The position numbers were made by a program, and so were the translations under genes. A stretch of 26,832 bases of DNA from assembly GCA_964639225.1 (NCBI GenBank), contig CAZXCK010000053.1, forward strand, positions 1 to 26,832, read 5' to 3'. The notes beneath the pieces are model-generated. The model was not told the DNA's origin. It was given only the letters and a program-made list of their open reading frames with translations, and ran no database searches. This document shows positions 15,350-23,560 of this stretch, piece after piece. How positions within the stretch are numbered: the first letter of the stretch is position 1; every line of letters starts with the position of its first letter. The DNA is from CAZXCK01 sp964639225 (lineage in GTDB: Bacteria; Chloroflexota; Anaerolineae; Aggregatilineales; Phototrophicaceae).

Positions 15350-16399
15350 ATGACCGAAAGAAAAACCATGCTTACCGGTGATCGCCCCACCGGCAAACTT
15401 CACCTGGGGCATTACGTCGGCTCGCTGAAGAACCGCGTGCGTTTCCAGCACGAGTACGACAGCATCTTCATCATCGCCGACCTGCACATGCTGACGACCA
15501 AAAACACGCCAGAGCAGATCGCCGAGATCGACCAGAATGCCCGCGATCTGGTGATCGACGCCATCGCCGCTGGTATCGAGCCGGACCACGTGCGTTTCTA
15601 TCTGCAATCGGCCATCCCGGAGATGCACGAAATCTACACGCTGCTGCAGAATATGGTGACGGTCGCCCGGCTCGAACGCCTGCCCAGCCTCAAGGACATG
15701 GCCCGCGACGCCAACATCGAAATGCCGTTCGGGCTGCTCGGTTATCCGGTGCTGCAGGCGGCGGACATTCTGCATGTGAAGGCGCATCTGGTGCCGGTAG
15801 GCAAAGACAACGCCGCCCACATCGAAGTCACCCGCGAGATCGCCCGCCGCTTTAACTACCTCTACGGCGAAGTGTTCCCCATCCCTGACGGTCTGAGCGA
15901 GGGCGGCACGCTGGTCGGCACCGACAACCAGGCCAAGATGAGCAAAAGCCTCAACAACGCCATCTTCCTCAGCGACGACGCCCGCACTGTCGAGAAGAAG
16001 GTCCACAGCATGTACACCGACCCCAAGCGGGTCAGCGCCGACATTCCCGGCACGGTAGAGGGCAACCCGGTTTTCATCTATCACGACACATTTAACCCCG
16101 ACCTGGACGAGGTCGCCGAACTCAAGGCGCGTTACGAGGCCGGCAAAGTGGGCGATGTCGAGGTCAAGGAACGGCTGGCGGTGGCGCTCAACAACTTCCT
16201 GGACCCCATCCGCGAGCGCCGCGCCCAGTACGAGGAGCCGGGTCTGGTCGAGGAGATCATCGTCAGCGGCACCGAGCAGGTGCGCGATATCACCCGTGCC
16301 ACACTTATCGAGATGAAGAAGGCGATGGGCCTCACCGGTGTATGGAATCGCGTGCGCCGCAAGGCCGAACGCCGGGCCAAAAAGCTGGCAAAGGAATGA
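15350..16399 (+). CDS. trpS: Tryptophanyl-tRNA synthetase
   Basis: 349-residue class I aminoacyl-tRNA synthetase that charges tRNA-Trp. The HIGH-type signature is H18-L-G-H21 within TGKLHLGHYVGSL and the KMSKS loop is exact at 196-200 (QAKMSKSLNN). Length is close to the bacterial norm of about 330-350. The start at 15350 (MTERKTMLTGDRPTG) was preferred; ATG 15368 is an alternative that begins exactly at the conserved 'MLTGDRPTGKLHLGH' block, while an upstream GTG at 15281 would add an unconserved leader. Ribosome sites are weak for all of these. No T-box leader is visible in the 90-bp gap. The S9 peptidase gene follows after 57 bp, possibly in one transcript. Confidence 0.96.
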   Translation: MTERKTMLTGDRPTGKLHLGHYVGSLKNRVRFQHEYDSIFIIADLHMLTTKNTPEQIAEIDQNARDLVIDAIAAGIEPDHVRFYLQSAIPEMHEIYTLLQNMVTVARLERLPSLKDMARDANIEMPFGLLGYPVLQAADILHVKAHLVPVGKDNAAHIEVTREIARRFNYLYGEVFPIPDGLSEGGTLVGTDNQAKMSKSLNNAIFLSDDARTVEKKVHSMYTDPKRVSADIPGTVEGNPVFIYHDTFNPDLDEVAELKARYEAGKVGDVEVKERLAVALNNFLDPIRERRAQYEEPGLVEEIIVSGTEQVRDITRATLIEMKKAMGLTGVWNRVRRKAERRAKKLAKE

Positions 16400-16456
16400 T
16401 CGGGACTTTTCCACCAGCCATTTCGCGGATCGACGCTGAAACGATAGGACGAACCG

Positions 16457-18286
16457 ATGCAACCGCTCAATCTTGAGAACGACGCTACCTGGAAACGTCG
16501 CTTTCGCACGCCAACCATCGTCTGGAGCCGGATCGCCGGGCGTAACCCGGCGCGCGGCCTCGTGTGCTCCAACCGGGATGGTGTTTACCAGCTTCATGCC
16601 TGGGATGTCCCCACCGGCGACATGCGTCAGGTGACGTTCAAACCCGCCGGGGTGATCTTCGGCGGCATCAGCCCGGATGGCAGCACCATCTACTATCACG
16701 ATGACGAGCAGGGCAACGAGATCGGCCATTACGTGCGCTTCCCATTCGAGAGCGACGCCAACAGCGCCGAGGACATCACGCCGGATATGCCGCCCTATGC
16801 CTCGTTCAGCATCAGCCAGAGCCTGGACGGGTCCACACTGGGCTTTCTGGCGGCGGGGCCGGGCGGCTTCGAGATGTACACCATGCCGGTGAGCGACGAC
16901 GGCAGCATCGGCGAGCGCCGCCCGCTGTACACCAGCCCGGCGCTGTCGTTCGGGCCGCTGCTGGCGTTCGATGGCGATTACGCCGTCATCGCCACCACCG
17001 AGCGCAGCCACAGCACCGATCGCGCCCTGATGGCCTTTGACATCAGCGGAGATGTGCCCGGCGAGCCGCTGATCCTGGAAGATGCCGATGGCAGCATCAC
17101 CCCGGTGGATTTCGCGCCGGTCAGCGGTGATGCGCGCCTGCTGGCGACGACCGACGTCTCTGGCTTTTCGCGCCCGGTCATCTGGGATGTGCGCAGCGGC
17201 GACCGCACCGACATCCCGCTGAGTGACATCGCTGGCGATGTCGAGGCGTTCGGCTGGTCGAACGACGGCCAGCGGATTCTGCTGTCGAACCTGCATCAGG
17301 CCGAATATCAGCTCTACGTCTACGATCTGGAGCGCAGCGCGCTGGAGCGCCTGGATCATCCCAGCGGCACGTTCATCGGCGCCTATTACGTGCCCGCCGC
17401 CGATGACGTGATCTACGCCAACTGGCAGGACGCCACCCATCCGTCGCAGGTCGTCGCGCTGGATGCCCGCAGCGGTCAGGCGCGCGGGACGGTGCTGGCC
17501 GCCGGAACGCCGCCCGCCAGCCGTCCCTGGCGCTCGGTGTCGTTCCCGTCGAGCGGCGGCGCGACCATCCAGGCGTGGCTGGCCGTACCCGAAGGCCAAG
17601 GCCCGTTCCCGACCATTCTCAACGTGCATGGCGGCCCGACCGCCGTCCAGACCGAGACGTTCAGCCCCGCCGCGCAGTCCTGGCTTGATCACGGCTTCGC
17701 CTGGATGTCGGTCAACTATCGCGGTTCGACGACCTTTGGACGCGACTTCGAGCGTGCCATCCTGGGCAACCTGGGCGATGTGGAAGTCGATGATATGGCC
17801 GCCGCTGTGAAGTGGCTGGTCGATAACGGCGTCGCCCGCAAAGACGCGATTCTCGTCTCCGGCGGCAGCTACGGCGGCTACCTGACGCTGCAATCGATGG
17901 GCCGTCGCCCCGATCTGTGGGCGGGTGGCATGGGCGTCGTCGCCATCGCTGACTGGGCGCTGATGTACGAGGACCAGGCCGAGACTCTGCGCGGCTACCA
18001 GCGGTCGCTGTTCGGCGGCACGCCGGGCGACCTGCCAGACGCGCACCGCGCCAGTTCGCCCATCACCTACGCCGAAAAAATCACCGCGCCGCTGCTGGTC
18101 ATCCAGGGGTCCAATGACACCCGCTGCCCGGCCCGCCAGATGCGCGTCTACGAAGAAAAGCTGCGCGAATTAGGCAAGGATATTCACATCCACTGGTTCG
18201 ACGCCGGGCACGGCTCGCGCGCGATGGAACAGAGCATCGAGCACCAGGAGATCATGCTGCGTTTCGCCTATCGCGTGCTGGGATAG
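16457..18286 (+). CDS. S9-family serine peptidase (acylaminoacyl/prolyl oligopeptidase type)
   Basis: 609-residue peptidase. The N-terminal two-thirds (about 40-350) form a PD40-like propeller that usually gates the active site. The C-terminal alpha/beta-hydrolase (about 365-609) has the nucleophile elbow GGSYGGY with Ser471, the acid Asp554 in QGSNDTRCP and His585 in DAGHGSR, giving a complete triad; HGGPTAVQTE supplies the oxyanion region. No signal peptide is seen, so it is probably cytoplasmic, degrading short peptides or removing acylated N-terminal residues. AGGA lies 7 bases before the ATG. Substrate preference cannot be told from sequence. It is the last gene of the plus-strand run that starts at 14471 and is followed by a hairpin. 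Confidence 0.92.
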   Translation: MQPLNLENDATWKRRFRTPTIVWSRIAGRNPARGLVCSNRDGVYQLHAWDVPTGDMRQVTFKPAGVIFGGISPDGSTIYYHDDEQGNEIGHYVRFPFESDANSAEDITPDMPPYASFSISQSLDGSTLGFLAAGPGGFEMYTMPVSDDGSIGERRPLYTSPALSFGPLLAFDGDYAVIATTERSHSTDRALMAFDISGDVPGEPLILEDADGSITPVDFAPVSGDARLLATTDVSGFSRPVIWDVRSGDRTDIPLSDIAGDVEAFGWSNDGQRILLSNLHQAEYQLYVYDLERSALERLDHPSGTFIGAYYVPAADDVIYANWQDATHPSQVVALDARSGQARGTVLAAGTPPASRPWRSVSFPSSGGATIQAWLAVPEGQGPFPTILNVHGGPTAVQTETFSPAAQSWLDHGFAWMSVNYRGSTTFGRDFERAILGNLGDVEVDDMAAAVKWLVDNGVARKDAILVSGGSYGGYLTLQSMGRRPDLWAGGMGVVAIADWALMYEDQAETLRGYQRSLFGGTPGDLPDAHRASSPITYAEKITAPLLVIQGSNDTRCPARQMRVYEEKLRELGKDIHIHWFDAGHGSRAMEQSIEHQEIMLRFAYRVLG

Positions 18287-18301
18287 CGCTTCGGGGGCTG
18301 T

Positions 18302-18320
18302 GCGAGGGTCATACCCTCGC
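18302..18320. repeat. Perfect hairpin after the S9 peptidase gene
   Basis: GCGAGGGT-CAT-ACCCTCGC forms an 8-bp stem with a 3-nt loop 15 bp after the stop. No T-run follows on either strand, so it is not a classical terminator. It may stabilise the mRNA end or be part of a dispersed repeat; CCTGTGGCCTG occurs just after it, as it does after the palindrome at 14303. Confidence 0.6.
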
Positions 18321-18436
18321 CCGCCTGCTGCCTGTGGCCTGTCCTGGCCGGTGAATACGAATGCCAAAAGAGTCCGGCCTGCCCGTCGGATGCGGTTCGC
18401 CTGCCGGTGGGTTGAATCCAGCTCTGGCGAGCTTGT

Positions 18437-18820
18437 TTAACGCTGCTGAAGCAGGGGAATCTCGGCGTCCTGGATTTCAAAGCCGCGCCGGCGCGAGACG
18501 AGCATCAGTCCGCCGGCGATGACGGCCAGCCCGGCGGCGATCTGTACGCGGCCCGGCAGGTAACGCAGGCGCGCCAGCAGACCCGACTGCTGGCCGACGA
18601 GGTCGCGTTTGAGCTGGCGCACAAAGCGATCCTGCGGCTGTTGGGGGGTAAGGGTCGCATTCAGCCGGGCGATGAGTTCCGCCAGCCCGTCCAGGCGGGT
18701 GGCCGGGACCGGATGGCGCGCGATAACGGCCCTGACGTCGTCCGGGTTATGCAGCACCGCGTCGGTGATGGCGTCTAACAGGTTTTCAAACTGCGTTTCC
18801 TGGTTTTCGTTACGGCTCAT
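18437..18820 (-). CDS. Single-TM protein, possible anti-sigma factor
   Basis: 127-residue protein encoded 9 bp after the ECF sigma gene on the same strand. It has a hydrophilic, mostly helical N-terminal region (about 1-90) and one membrane helix (about 92-108) followed by RRR and a short tail, so the N-terminal part is probably cytoplasmic. Its position right after an ECF gene and its topology fit an anti-sigma factor that holds the sigma factor at the membrane. It lacks the H-x3-C-x2-C zinc motif of the common anti-sigma domain, and I recognise no family. The function is therefore inferred from context only. There is no clear Shine-Dalgarno; translation may be coupled to the sigma gene. Confidence 0.65.
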   Translation of the reverse strand: MSRNENQETQFENLLDAITDAVLHNPDDVRAVIARHPVPATRLDGLAELIARLNATLTPQQPQDRFVRQLKRDLVGQQSGLLARLRYLPGRVQIAAGLAVIAGGLMLVSRRRGFEIQDAEIPLLQQR

Positions 18821-18829
18821 GGTACGGGT

Positions 18830-19462
18830 TCAGCCTTCTTTCTTACCGGTCTTCTGCCCTGGTTCGGTCAGGGTGTGGCCCATCTGCTGCATACGGAGAT
18901 CGTCGCGCAGGGCGATGAGCGTGCGATGATACAGGGATTTAATGGCGCCCTCGGTGCGGTCCATCGCCTCGCCGATCTCGGCGTTGGAAAGATGTTCCAC
19001 GAACTTGAGCACCAGCAACTGCTGGCGATCGGCGGGCAGCCGGCGAATGGCCGCCAGCAGCACGTCGCGCTCTTCCTGGTCCTCGGCGGCGCGGTCCGGC
19101 GCTTCGGAGCGCAGCGTCGAGGCGACGAACTCATCCAGTGGGATGATCTTCCGGCGGCTGCGGTCGCGGTGCCAGTTGGCCACCAGATTGTGCGCGATGC
19201 GATATAACCACGCCTGGAACGGCACACCGCGATCGGTGTAATTCTTGATGTGCGCCATCGCCCGGAAGAACACGCGCGCCGTCAGGTCTTCGGCGTCGTG
19301 CTGGTTGCTGGTGCGGTAGTAGATGTAGTTATATATCTTGCCGACATACCGCTCGTACAACTCGCCGAATGCGTCCTGATCGGTTTTGGCCAGCTCCACC
19401 AGCTCGGCATCGGCCATGCTTTTGTAGTCTGGCTGCTTGGATTTACGCTTAAACATGTTCAT
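18830..19462 (-). CDS. RNA polymerase sigma factor, ECF subfamily
   Basis: 210-residue alternative sigma factor. Region 2 (about 27-95) contains 'AFGELYERYVGKIYNYIYYRTSNQHDAEDLTARVFFRAM' and 'RGVPFQAWLYRIAHNLVANWHRD', typical for -10 recognition and core binding. Region 4 (about 138-190) contains 'LPADRQQLLVLKFVEHLSNAEIGEAMDRTEGAIKSLYHRTLIALRD', the -35 helix-turn-helix. Regions 1 and 3 are absent, as in ECF factors. Two Met codons (19462 and 19456) could start it and neither has a strong ribosome site. A membrane protein gene follows after 9 bp. Target genes are unknown; a weak ECF-like sequence upstream may indicate autoregulation. Confidence 0.95.
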   Translation of the reverse strand: MNMFKRKSKQPDYKSMADAELVELAKTDQDAFGELYERYVGKIYNYIYYRTSNQHDAEDLTARVFFRAMAHIKNYTDRGVPFQAWLYRIAHNLVANWHRDRSRRKIIPLDEFVASTLRSEAPDRAAEDQEERDVLLAAIRRLPADRQQLLVLKFVEHLSNAEIGEAMDRTEGAIKSLYHRTLIALRDDLRMQQMGHTLTEPGQKTGKKEG

Positions 19463-19504
19463 CTTGACAATAACAACCCGCCTGCGTGATTGGGGTTACG
19501 CATC

Positions 19505-19529
19505 TAACGGACAAATGCTGACGGTTCTC
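19505..19529 (-). promoter_or_regulatory. Weak ECF-type promoter candidate for the sigma gene
   Basis: On the minus strand GAGAACC (19529-19523) precedes CGTTA (19509-19505). The gap between AAC and CGT is 14 nt, a little shorter than the usual 16-17, so this is only suggestive of autoregulation. Confidence 0.2.
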
Positions 19530-19611
19530 AGTATCCACTAAATCGGCGCGCCCGGCGACCCCGGATTCTGTGGCGGGCGCGTACACCCCTCGATAAATCC
19601 GAATTTGCCTT

Positions 19612-19617
19612 TATAAT
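19612..19617 (+). promoter_or_regulatory. Candidate -10 box (TATAAT) of glyQS
   Basis: A perfect TATAAT lies 45 bp before the ATG. The hexamer 17 bp upstream (CTCGAT) does not match a -35. The leader would be about 38 nt, too short for a T-box. Confidence 0.5.
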
Positions 19618-19661
19618 GGCCGCTGTGCAGAGACTCCGCAAACACAAACCAGGATTAGCTC

Positions 19662-22600
19662 ATGTCGTCACCCCTCACTTTTCAGCAGGTCATCCTGAAA
19701 TTACACGAATACTGGGCCGAGCAGGGCTGCGTCATCTGGGAGCCGTATAACGTCCAGGTGGGCGCGGGGACGGGCAACCCGGCCACGCTGCTGCGCGTGC
19801 TGGGGCCGGAACCCTGGCGCGTGGCTTATGTCGAGCCGAGCGTGCGCCCGGACGACGGTCGCTATGGCGAGAACCCCAACCGGATGCAGAAATACTACCA
19901 GTATCAGGTCATCCTCAAGCCGGACCCCGGCAACCCGCAGGAGTTGTATCTCAAGTCGCTGGAAGTGCTGGGCATCAACCCGCGCGAGCATGACATCCGC
20001 TTCGTTGAGGACAACTGGGAAAGCCCGGCGCTGGGCGCGTGGGGCCTGGGCTGGGAAGTGTGGCTCGACGGCCAGGAGATCACCCAGTTTACGTACTTCC
20101 AGCAGGCGGGTGGCCTGGAGCTGCGCCCGGTGTCGGTGGAGATCACCTACGGCCTGGAGCGTATCGTGCTGGCGCTGCAGGGCAAAAGCGCCGCCTGGGA
20201 TATCGACTGGATGGAAGGCGGTTTGCAGTACCGCGATATCATGCTCCAGGACGAGATCGAGCACTGCCGTTACTACTTCGACATCGCCGACATCGACGGC
20301 CTGAAGCAGACGTACGACGTCTACGAGCGCGAGCACCAGCGCGCCCTGGCCAGCGACGCGATCATTCCATCTTATGATTATGTGCTCAAATGCAGCCATC
20401 TGTTTAACGTGCTGGATGCGCGCGGCGCGATCGGCGTGACGGAACGCGCCAGCTACTTCCGCCGCATGCGCGACATGACGCGCAACGTCGCCCGTGCCTA
20501 CGCGGCACAGCGCGAGGCGCTGGGCTACCCGCTCAACCGGCTGGCCGATCGCTGGGCGCCGCTGCCTTCGACGAGCATGCCGCCGAAAGCCAGCAAACCC
20601 GCCGACCAGCCCGCTGATGTGCTGCTGGAAATCGGCGTGGAAGAGCTGCCCGCCAGCGATGTCGATGACGGGCTGGACCAGCTCAGGTCGGTGATCGGCA
20701 CGCTGTTCAAGGATTTGCGCCTGCCGCATGAGGGTGTGAAAGCCTACGCCACACCGCGCCGCCTGGTGATTCACGCCTCGCGCGTGGAGCCGCGCCAGCA
20801 CGATGTGGAGCGCGTCGAAAAAGGCCCACCGGCCAGCCGCGCTTTCGACGACAGCGGCGCGCCCACCAAAGCGGCGCAGGGTTTCGCCCGCAGCCGGGGC
20901 GTCGAGGTCGAGGCGCTGCGCGTCGAGGAAATCGACGGCGGCGAGTACGTCGTGGCGACGGTCCGCGACGAAGGGCGGCCCGCGCTGGACGTGCTGAAAG
21001 AGGCGCTGCCGCAGGTCATCGCCGGGCTGAAGTTCGGCAAGAGTATGCGCTGGAACGACAGCGACGCAGCCTTTTCGCGGCCTATCCGCTGGCTGGTGGC
21101 GCTGCTGGGCGAGGCAGTCATCCCCTTTGAATATGCCGGTGTCGCCAGCGGCAGCACGACGCGCGGGCTGCGCCCGTATGACTCGCCGGCGCTGCCCCTC
21201 AGCGATCCGGCCAGCTATTTCGAGGCGCTGAAAGCACAGGGCATTATTCTGGACCGCGACGAACGCCGGGCCGCCATCGCCGCGCAGATCGAGACGCTGG
21301 CCCAGGAGATCGGCGGGCGCGTGCCGGAAGACCCCGGTCTGCTGGCCGAAGTGACCAATCTGGTCGAGGCACCCACCGCGCTGCTGGGCAGCTTCGAGGC
21401 GCAGTACCTGGAACTGCCGCGTGAAGTGCTGGTGACGGTCATGCGCAAGCACCAGCGTTATTTCCCGGTCGAGGGCACCAATGGTGATCTGCTGGCGCAT
21501 TTCATCGCCGTGCGCAACGGCGACGACCAGCACCTCGATCAGGTGGTGGCAGGCAACGAGCACGTGCTGCGCGCGCGCTTCGCCGACGCCGAGTATTTCT
21601 ACAAAGAAGACGCCCAGAAGCCGCTGGTCGAGCACCTGCCGCGCCTGGCGACGCTGACATTTGAGGAACATCTCGGCTCCATGCTGGACAAAAACAACCG
21701 TGTGGCGGGCATGGTCGAAGCCTTCGGCGCGATGATCGGCACTGACGCGGACAGCATCGCCACCGCGCAGGCGGCGGCGCGCATCGCCAAGGCGGACCTG
21801 GCGACGCGCATGGTCGTCGAGATGACGTCGCTGCAAGGTGTCATGGGCCGCGAGTACGCGCGCCGTCAGGGCGTGCCCGCGCCGGTGGCCAACGCCATCT
21901 TCGAGCACTGGCTGCCGCGCAACGCCGACGACATCCTGCCGGAGTCGGTTGCTGGCCAGCTACTGGCGCTGCTGGATCGCCTGGACAGCCTGACGGGGTT
22001 GTTCGGGGCGGGGCTGGCTCCCAAATCGACCGCCGACCCCTACGGCCTGCGCCGGGCGGCTCTGGGTGTGGTGATTATCATGGCGCGCTGCGGCATCGAC
22101 TCCGACCTGGCGAAGCTGGTGGCGTTCGTCGCCGCCGCCCAGCCGATTCCAGTGGATGATGCCGTCCAGCAGCAGGTGCTGGATTTCATCGCCGGGCGGC
22201 TGCGCGTGTGGCTGCAGGAGCAGGGCTGGCGCGTGGATATCGTCAATGCCGTGCTGGCCCAGCAGAGCACCAACCCGGCCCGCGCCCTGGCAGGCGTGCG
22301 CGAACTGGCGGCGTGGGTCCAGCGCGACGACTGGGAGCAGATTCTGGACGGCTTCGCGCGCTGTGTGCGCATCACCCGCGCCGAGCCGGAGCGTTATACG
22401 GTCGATGTGGCGCTGTTCCAGCAGGACGAGGAACAGGCGCTCTACGACGCGGTCCAGGTGGCCAACCGTAAGCTGGACGCCGCCGGTAACGTCGATGACT
22501 TCCTGACGGCGTTCGTGCCACTGCTGCCGGCTATTACGGCTTTCTTCGGCACCGGGCGCGGCGACGGCGTGCTGGTCAACGCCGACGACCCGGCCATTCG

Positions 22601-22682
22601 CCGCAACCGGCTGGGCCTGCTGCAGACCATCAGCGCCATGCAGGCCGGGCGCGCCGACCTCAGCGAGCTGACGGGTTTCTAA
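19662..22682 (+). CDS. glyQS: Glycyl-tRNA synthetase, alpha and beta subunits fused
   Basis: 1006-residue single-chain bacterial-type GlyRS. Residues 1 to about 293 equal the alpha subunit (GlyQ), the class II catalytic part: LTFQQVILKLHEYWAEQGC, then ATLLRVLGPEPWRVAYVEPSVRPDDGRYGENPNRMQ, and WEVWLDGQEITQFTYFQQAGG. A Pro/Lys/Ala-rich linker of about 25 residues leads to the beta subunit (GlyS, about 319-1006, near its usual 690 residues) starting LLEIGVEELPASDV and including the KHQRYFPV segment and the C-terminal anticodon-binding region. In most bacteria the two subunits are separate genes; fused forms are known in several lineages. The ATG has AGGA 7 bases upstream. It is monocistronic, ending at a strong terminator. 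Confidence 0.97.
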   Translation: MSSPLTFQQVILKLHEYWAEQGCVIWEPYNVQVGAGTGNPATLLRVLGPEPWRVAYVEPSVRPDDGRYGENPNRMQKYYQYQVILKPDPGNPQELYLKSLEVLGINPREHDIRFVEDNWESPALGAWGLGWEVWLDGQEITQFTYFQQAGGLELRPVSVEITYGLERIVLALQGKSAAWDIDWMEGGLQYRDIMLQDEIEHCRYYFDIADIDGLKQTYDVYEREHQRALASDAIIPSYDYVLKCSHLFNVLDARGAIGVTERASYFRRMRDMTRNVARAYAAQREALGYPLNRLADRWAPLPSTSMPPKASKPADQPADVLLEIGVEELPASDVDDGLDQLRSVIGTLFKDLRLPHEGVKAYATPRRLVIHASRVEPRQHDVERVEKGPPASRAFDDSGAPTKAAQGFARSRGVEVEALRVEEIDGGEYVVATVRDEGRPALDVLKEALPQVIAGLKFGKSMRWNDSDAAFSRPIRWLVALLGEAVIPFEYAGVASGSTTRGLRPYDSPALPLSDPASYFEALKAQGIILDRDERRAAIAAQIETLAQEIGGRVPEDPGLLAEVTNLVEAPTALLGSFEAQYLELPREVLVTVMRKHQRYFPVEGTNGDLLAHFIAVRNGDDQHLDQVVAGNEHVLRARFADAEYFYKEDAQKPLVEHLPRLATLTFEEHLGSMLDKNNRVAGMVEAFGAMIGTDADSIATAQAAARIAKADLATRMVVEMTSLQGVMGREYARRQGVPAPVANAIFEHWLPRNADDILPESVAGQLLALLDRLDSLTGLFGAGLAPKSTADPYGLRRAALGVVIIMARCGIDSDLAKLVAFVAAAQPIPVDDAVQQQVLDFIAGRLRVWLQEQGWRVDIVNAVLAQQSTNPARALAGVRELAAWVQRDDWEQILDGFARCVRITRAEPERYTVDVALFQQDEEQALYDAVQVANRKLDAAGNVDDFLTAFVPLLPAITAFFGTGRGDGVLVNADDPAIRRNRLGLLQTISAMQAGRADLSELTGF

Positions 22683-22716
22683 GCGCGCCCGATGAGCTTC
22701 GCTCTCGGCTATTGCC

Positions 22717-22755
22717 ACTCGGTCCCTTCGTGTTCCAAGGGACCGAGTAGTTTTT
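22717..22755 (+). terminator. Rho-independent terminator of glyQS
   Basis: A perfect 12-bp stem ACTCGGTCCCTT/AAGGGACCGAGT with an 8-nt loop is followed by AG and five T. It is the strongest terminator in the window. Confidence 0.95.
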
Positions 22756-22808
22756 GACTTTGTCTTTGAGTTAGCCGTCGCGGTGGGTTGCGCCCTCGGT
22801 TGAGGGGG

Positions 22809-23249
22809 TTATTTATCGCCTGCGGATTTGGAGATTTCTTCAACAACCTCTGCGGTTTCATCCGGTTGTTCCATGCGGGTCGCGATGTCGGCCTGCGCAA
22901 TGATACCGGCCAGTTCACCACCGTTGCGCACTACCGGTATACGGCGAATCTGATGTTCCGCCATCGCATTGAGGGCTTTCTGGATGTCGTCATCAGGGCC
23001 GCAGGCGACCGGGTCGCGTGTCATTATCGCCTCGACTTTCGTCACGCTGCCGTCTTTGCCCTCGCCCACGACCTTAAGGGCAATATCACGATCGGTGATT
23101 ACCCCCACCAGTTTTTTGGAGTCTTCACCGTCCACAACCGGGATCATGCCCACGTTTTCGACTGCCATCATCTGGGCAACGCGCTGAATGGTGTCATAAG
23201 GTGAACACCAGCGGGGATCGGATGTCATAATATCCTTGCAGGTTGTCAT
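22809..23249 (-). CDS. Tandem CBS-domain (CBS pair) protein
   Basis: 146-residue soluble protein made almost only of two CBS domains (about 5-62 and 70-128). Each shows the family pattern: 'I M t . d p ... sp . dti ... a . . m . . . . i . . i P V v d . . g . . l v G v i t . . D i a'. CBS pairs bind adenosine nucleotides or SAM and work as energy or redox sensors. A short acidic, helical tail ends the protein. The ATG at 23249 was chosen because the CBS fold starts there and AAGGAG is upstream, though at a long 11-base spacing; further upstream codons would run through that site. It is the third gene of a run with pfpI-like and dodecin genes. Confidence 0.9.
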   Translation of the reverse strand: MTTCKDIMTSDPRWCSPYDTIQRVAQMMAVENVGMIPVVDGEDSKKLVGVITDRDIALKVVGEGKDGSVTKVEAIMTRDPVACGPDDDIQKALNAMAEHQIRRIPVVRNGGELAGIIAQADIATRMEQPDETAEVVEEISKSAGDK

Positions 23250-23321
23250 CGTCTGAATGTCTCCTTTCTGGGCTTTTATTCTGCGTGTCTCAACACACGG
23301 AATAAGGCTCTGAAGCCGCAA

Positions 23322-23534
23322 TTAGTCGCGGTTCTCGATGCCGAAGGCGACTTTCACCGTCACCCGCCAGGCGGTAACGCGATCACCATCGACCTGGGCT
23401 GTCATGTCCACGATGTCCACGCCTGTGATGTTGCGCACAGTCTTCGATGCTTCCTTCACCGCCGCTTCCACGGCGTCCTGCAAGCTCGTTTCCGATGTAC
23501 CGACCAGTTCCAGTACCTTGGCTACACGGCTCAT
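23322..23534 (-). CDS. Dodecin family flavin-binding protein
   Basis: 70-residue protein matching dodecins along its whole length: 'VAKVLELVGTSETSLQDAVEAAVKEASKTVRNITGVDIVDMTAQVDGDRVTAWRVTVKVAFGIE', with the alpha-helix between beta strands and the conserved Trp in 'TAWRVTVKVAF' that stacks on flavin. Dodecins form hollow dodecamers that store or buffer flavins and limit photo-oxidative damage. AAAGGAG lies 6 bases before the ATG, an excellent ribosome site. It sits between the PfpI/DJ-1 gene (26 bp upstream) and the CBS gene (72 bp downstream), consistent with a stress-related operon. Confidence 0.95.
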   Translation of the reverse strand: MSRVAKVLELVGTSETSLQDAVEAAVKEASKTVRNITGVDIVDMTAQVDGDRVTAWRVTVKVAFGIENRD

Positions 23535-23560
23535 TGTGTGCTCCTTTCTGCGTTCTGCGA

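Noticed and set aside
14387..18046. A 1219-codon open frame on the minus strand
   Set aside because: It lies opposite the GNAT-like, trpS and S9 peptidase genes, which all share one reading phase. GC-rich codon use removes stops from the opposing frame. Its translation is Arg/Gly/Ala/His-rich without any domain.
18302..18320. Hairpin after the S9 peptidase as an intrinsic terminator
   Set aside because: No T-run follows on either strand.
19701..21908. A 735-codon open frame on the minus strand
   Set aside because: Shadow of glyQS; no recognisable domain.
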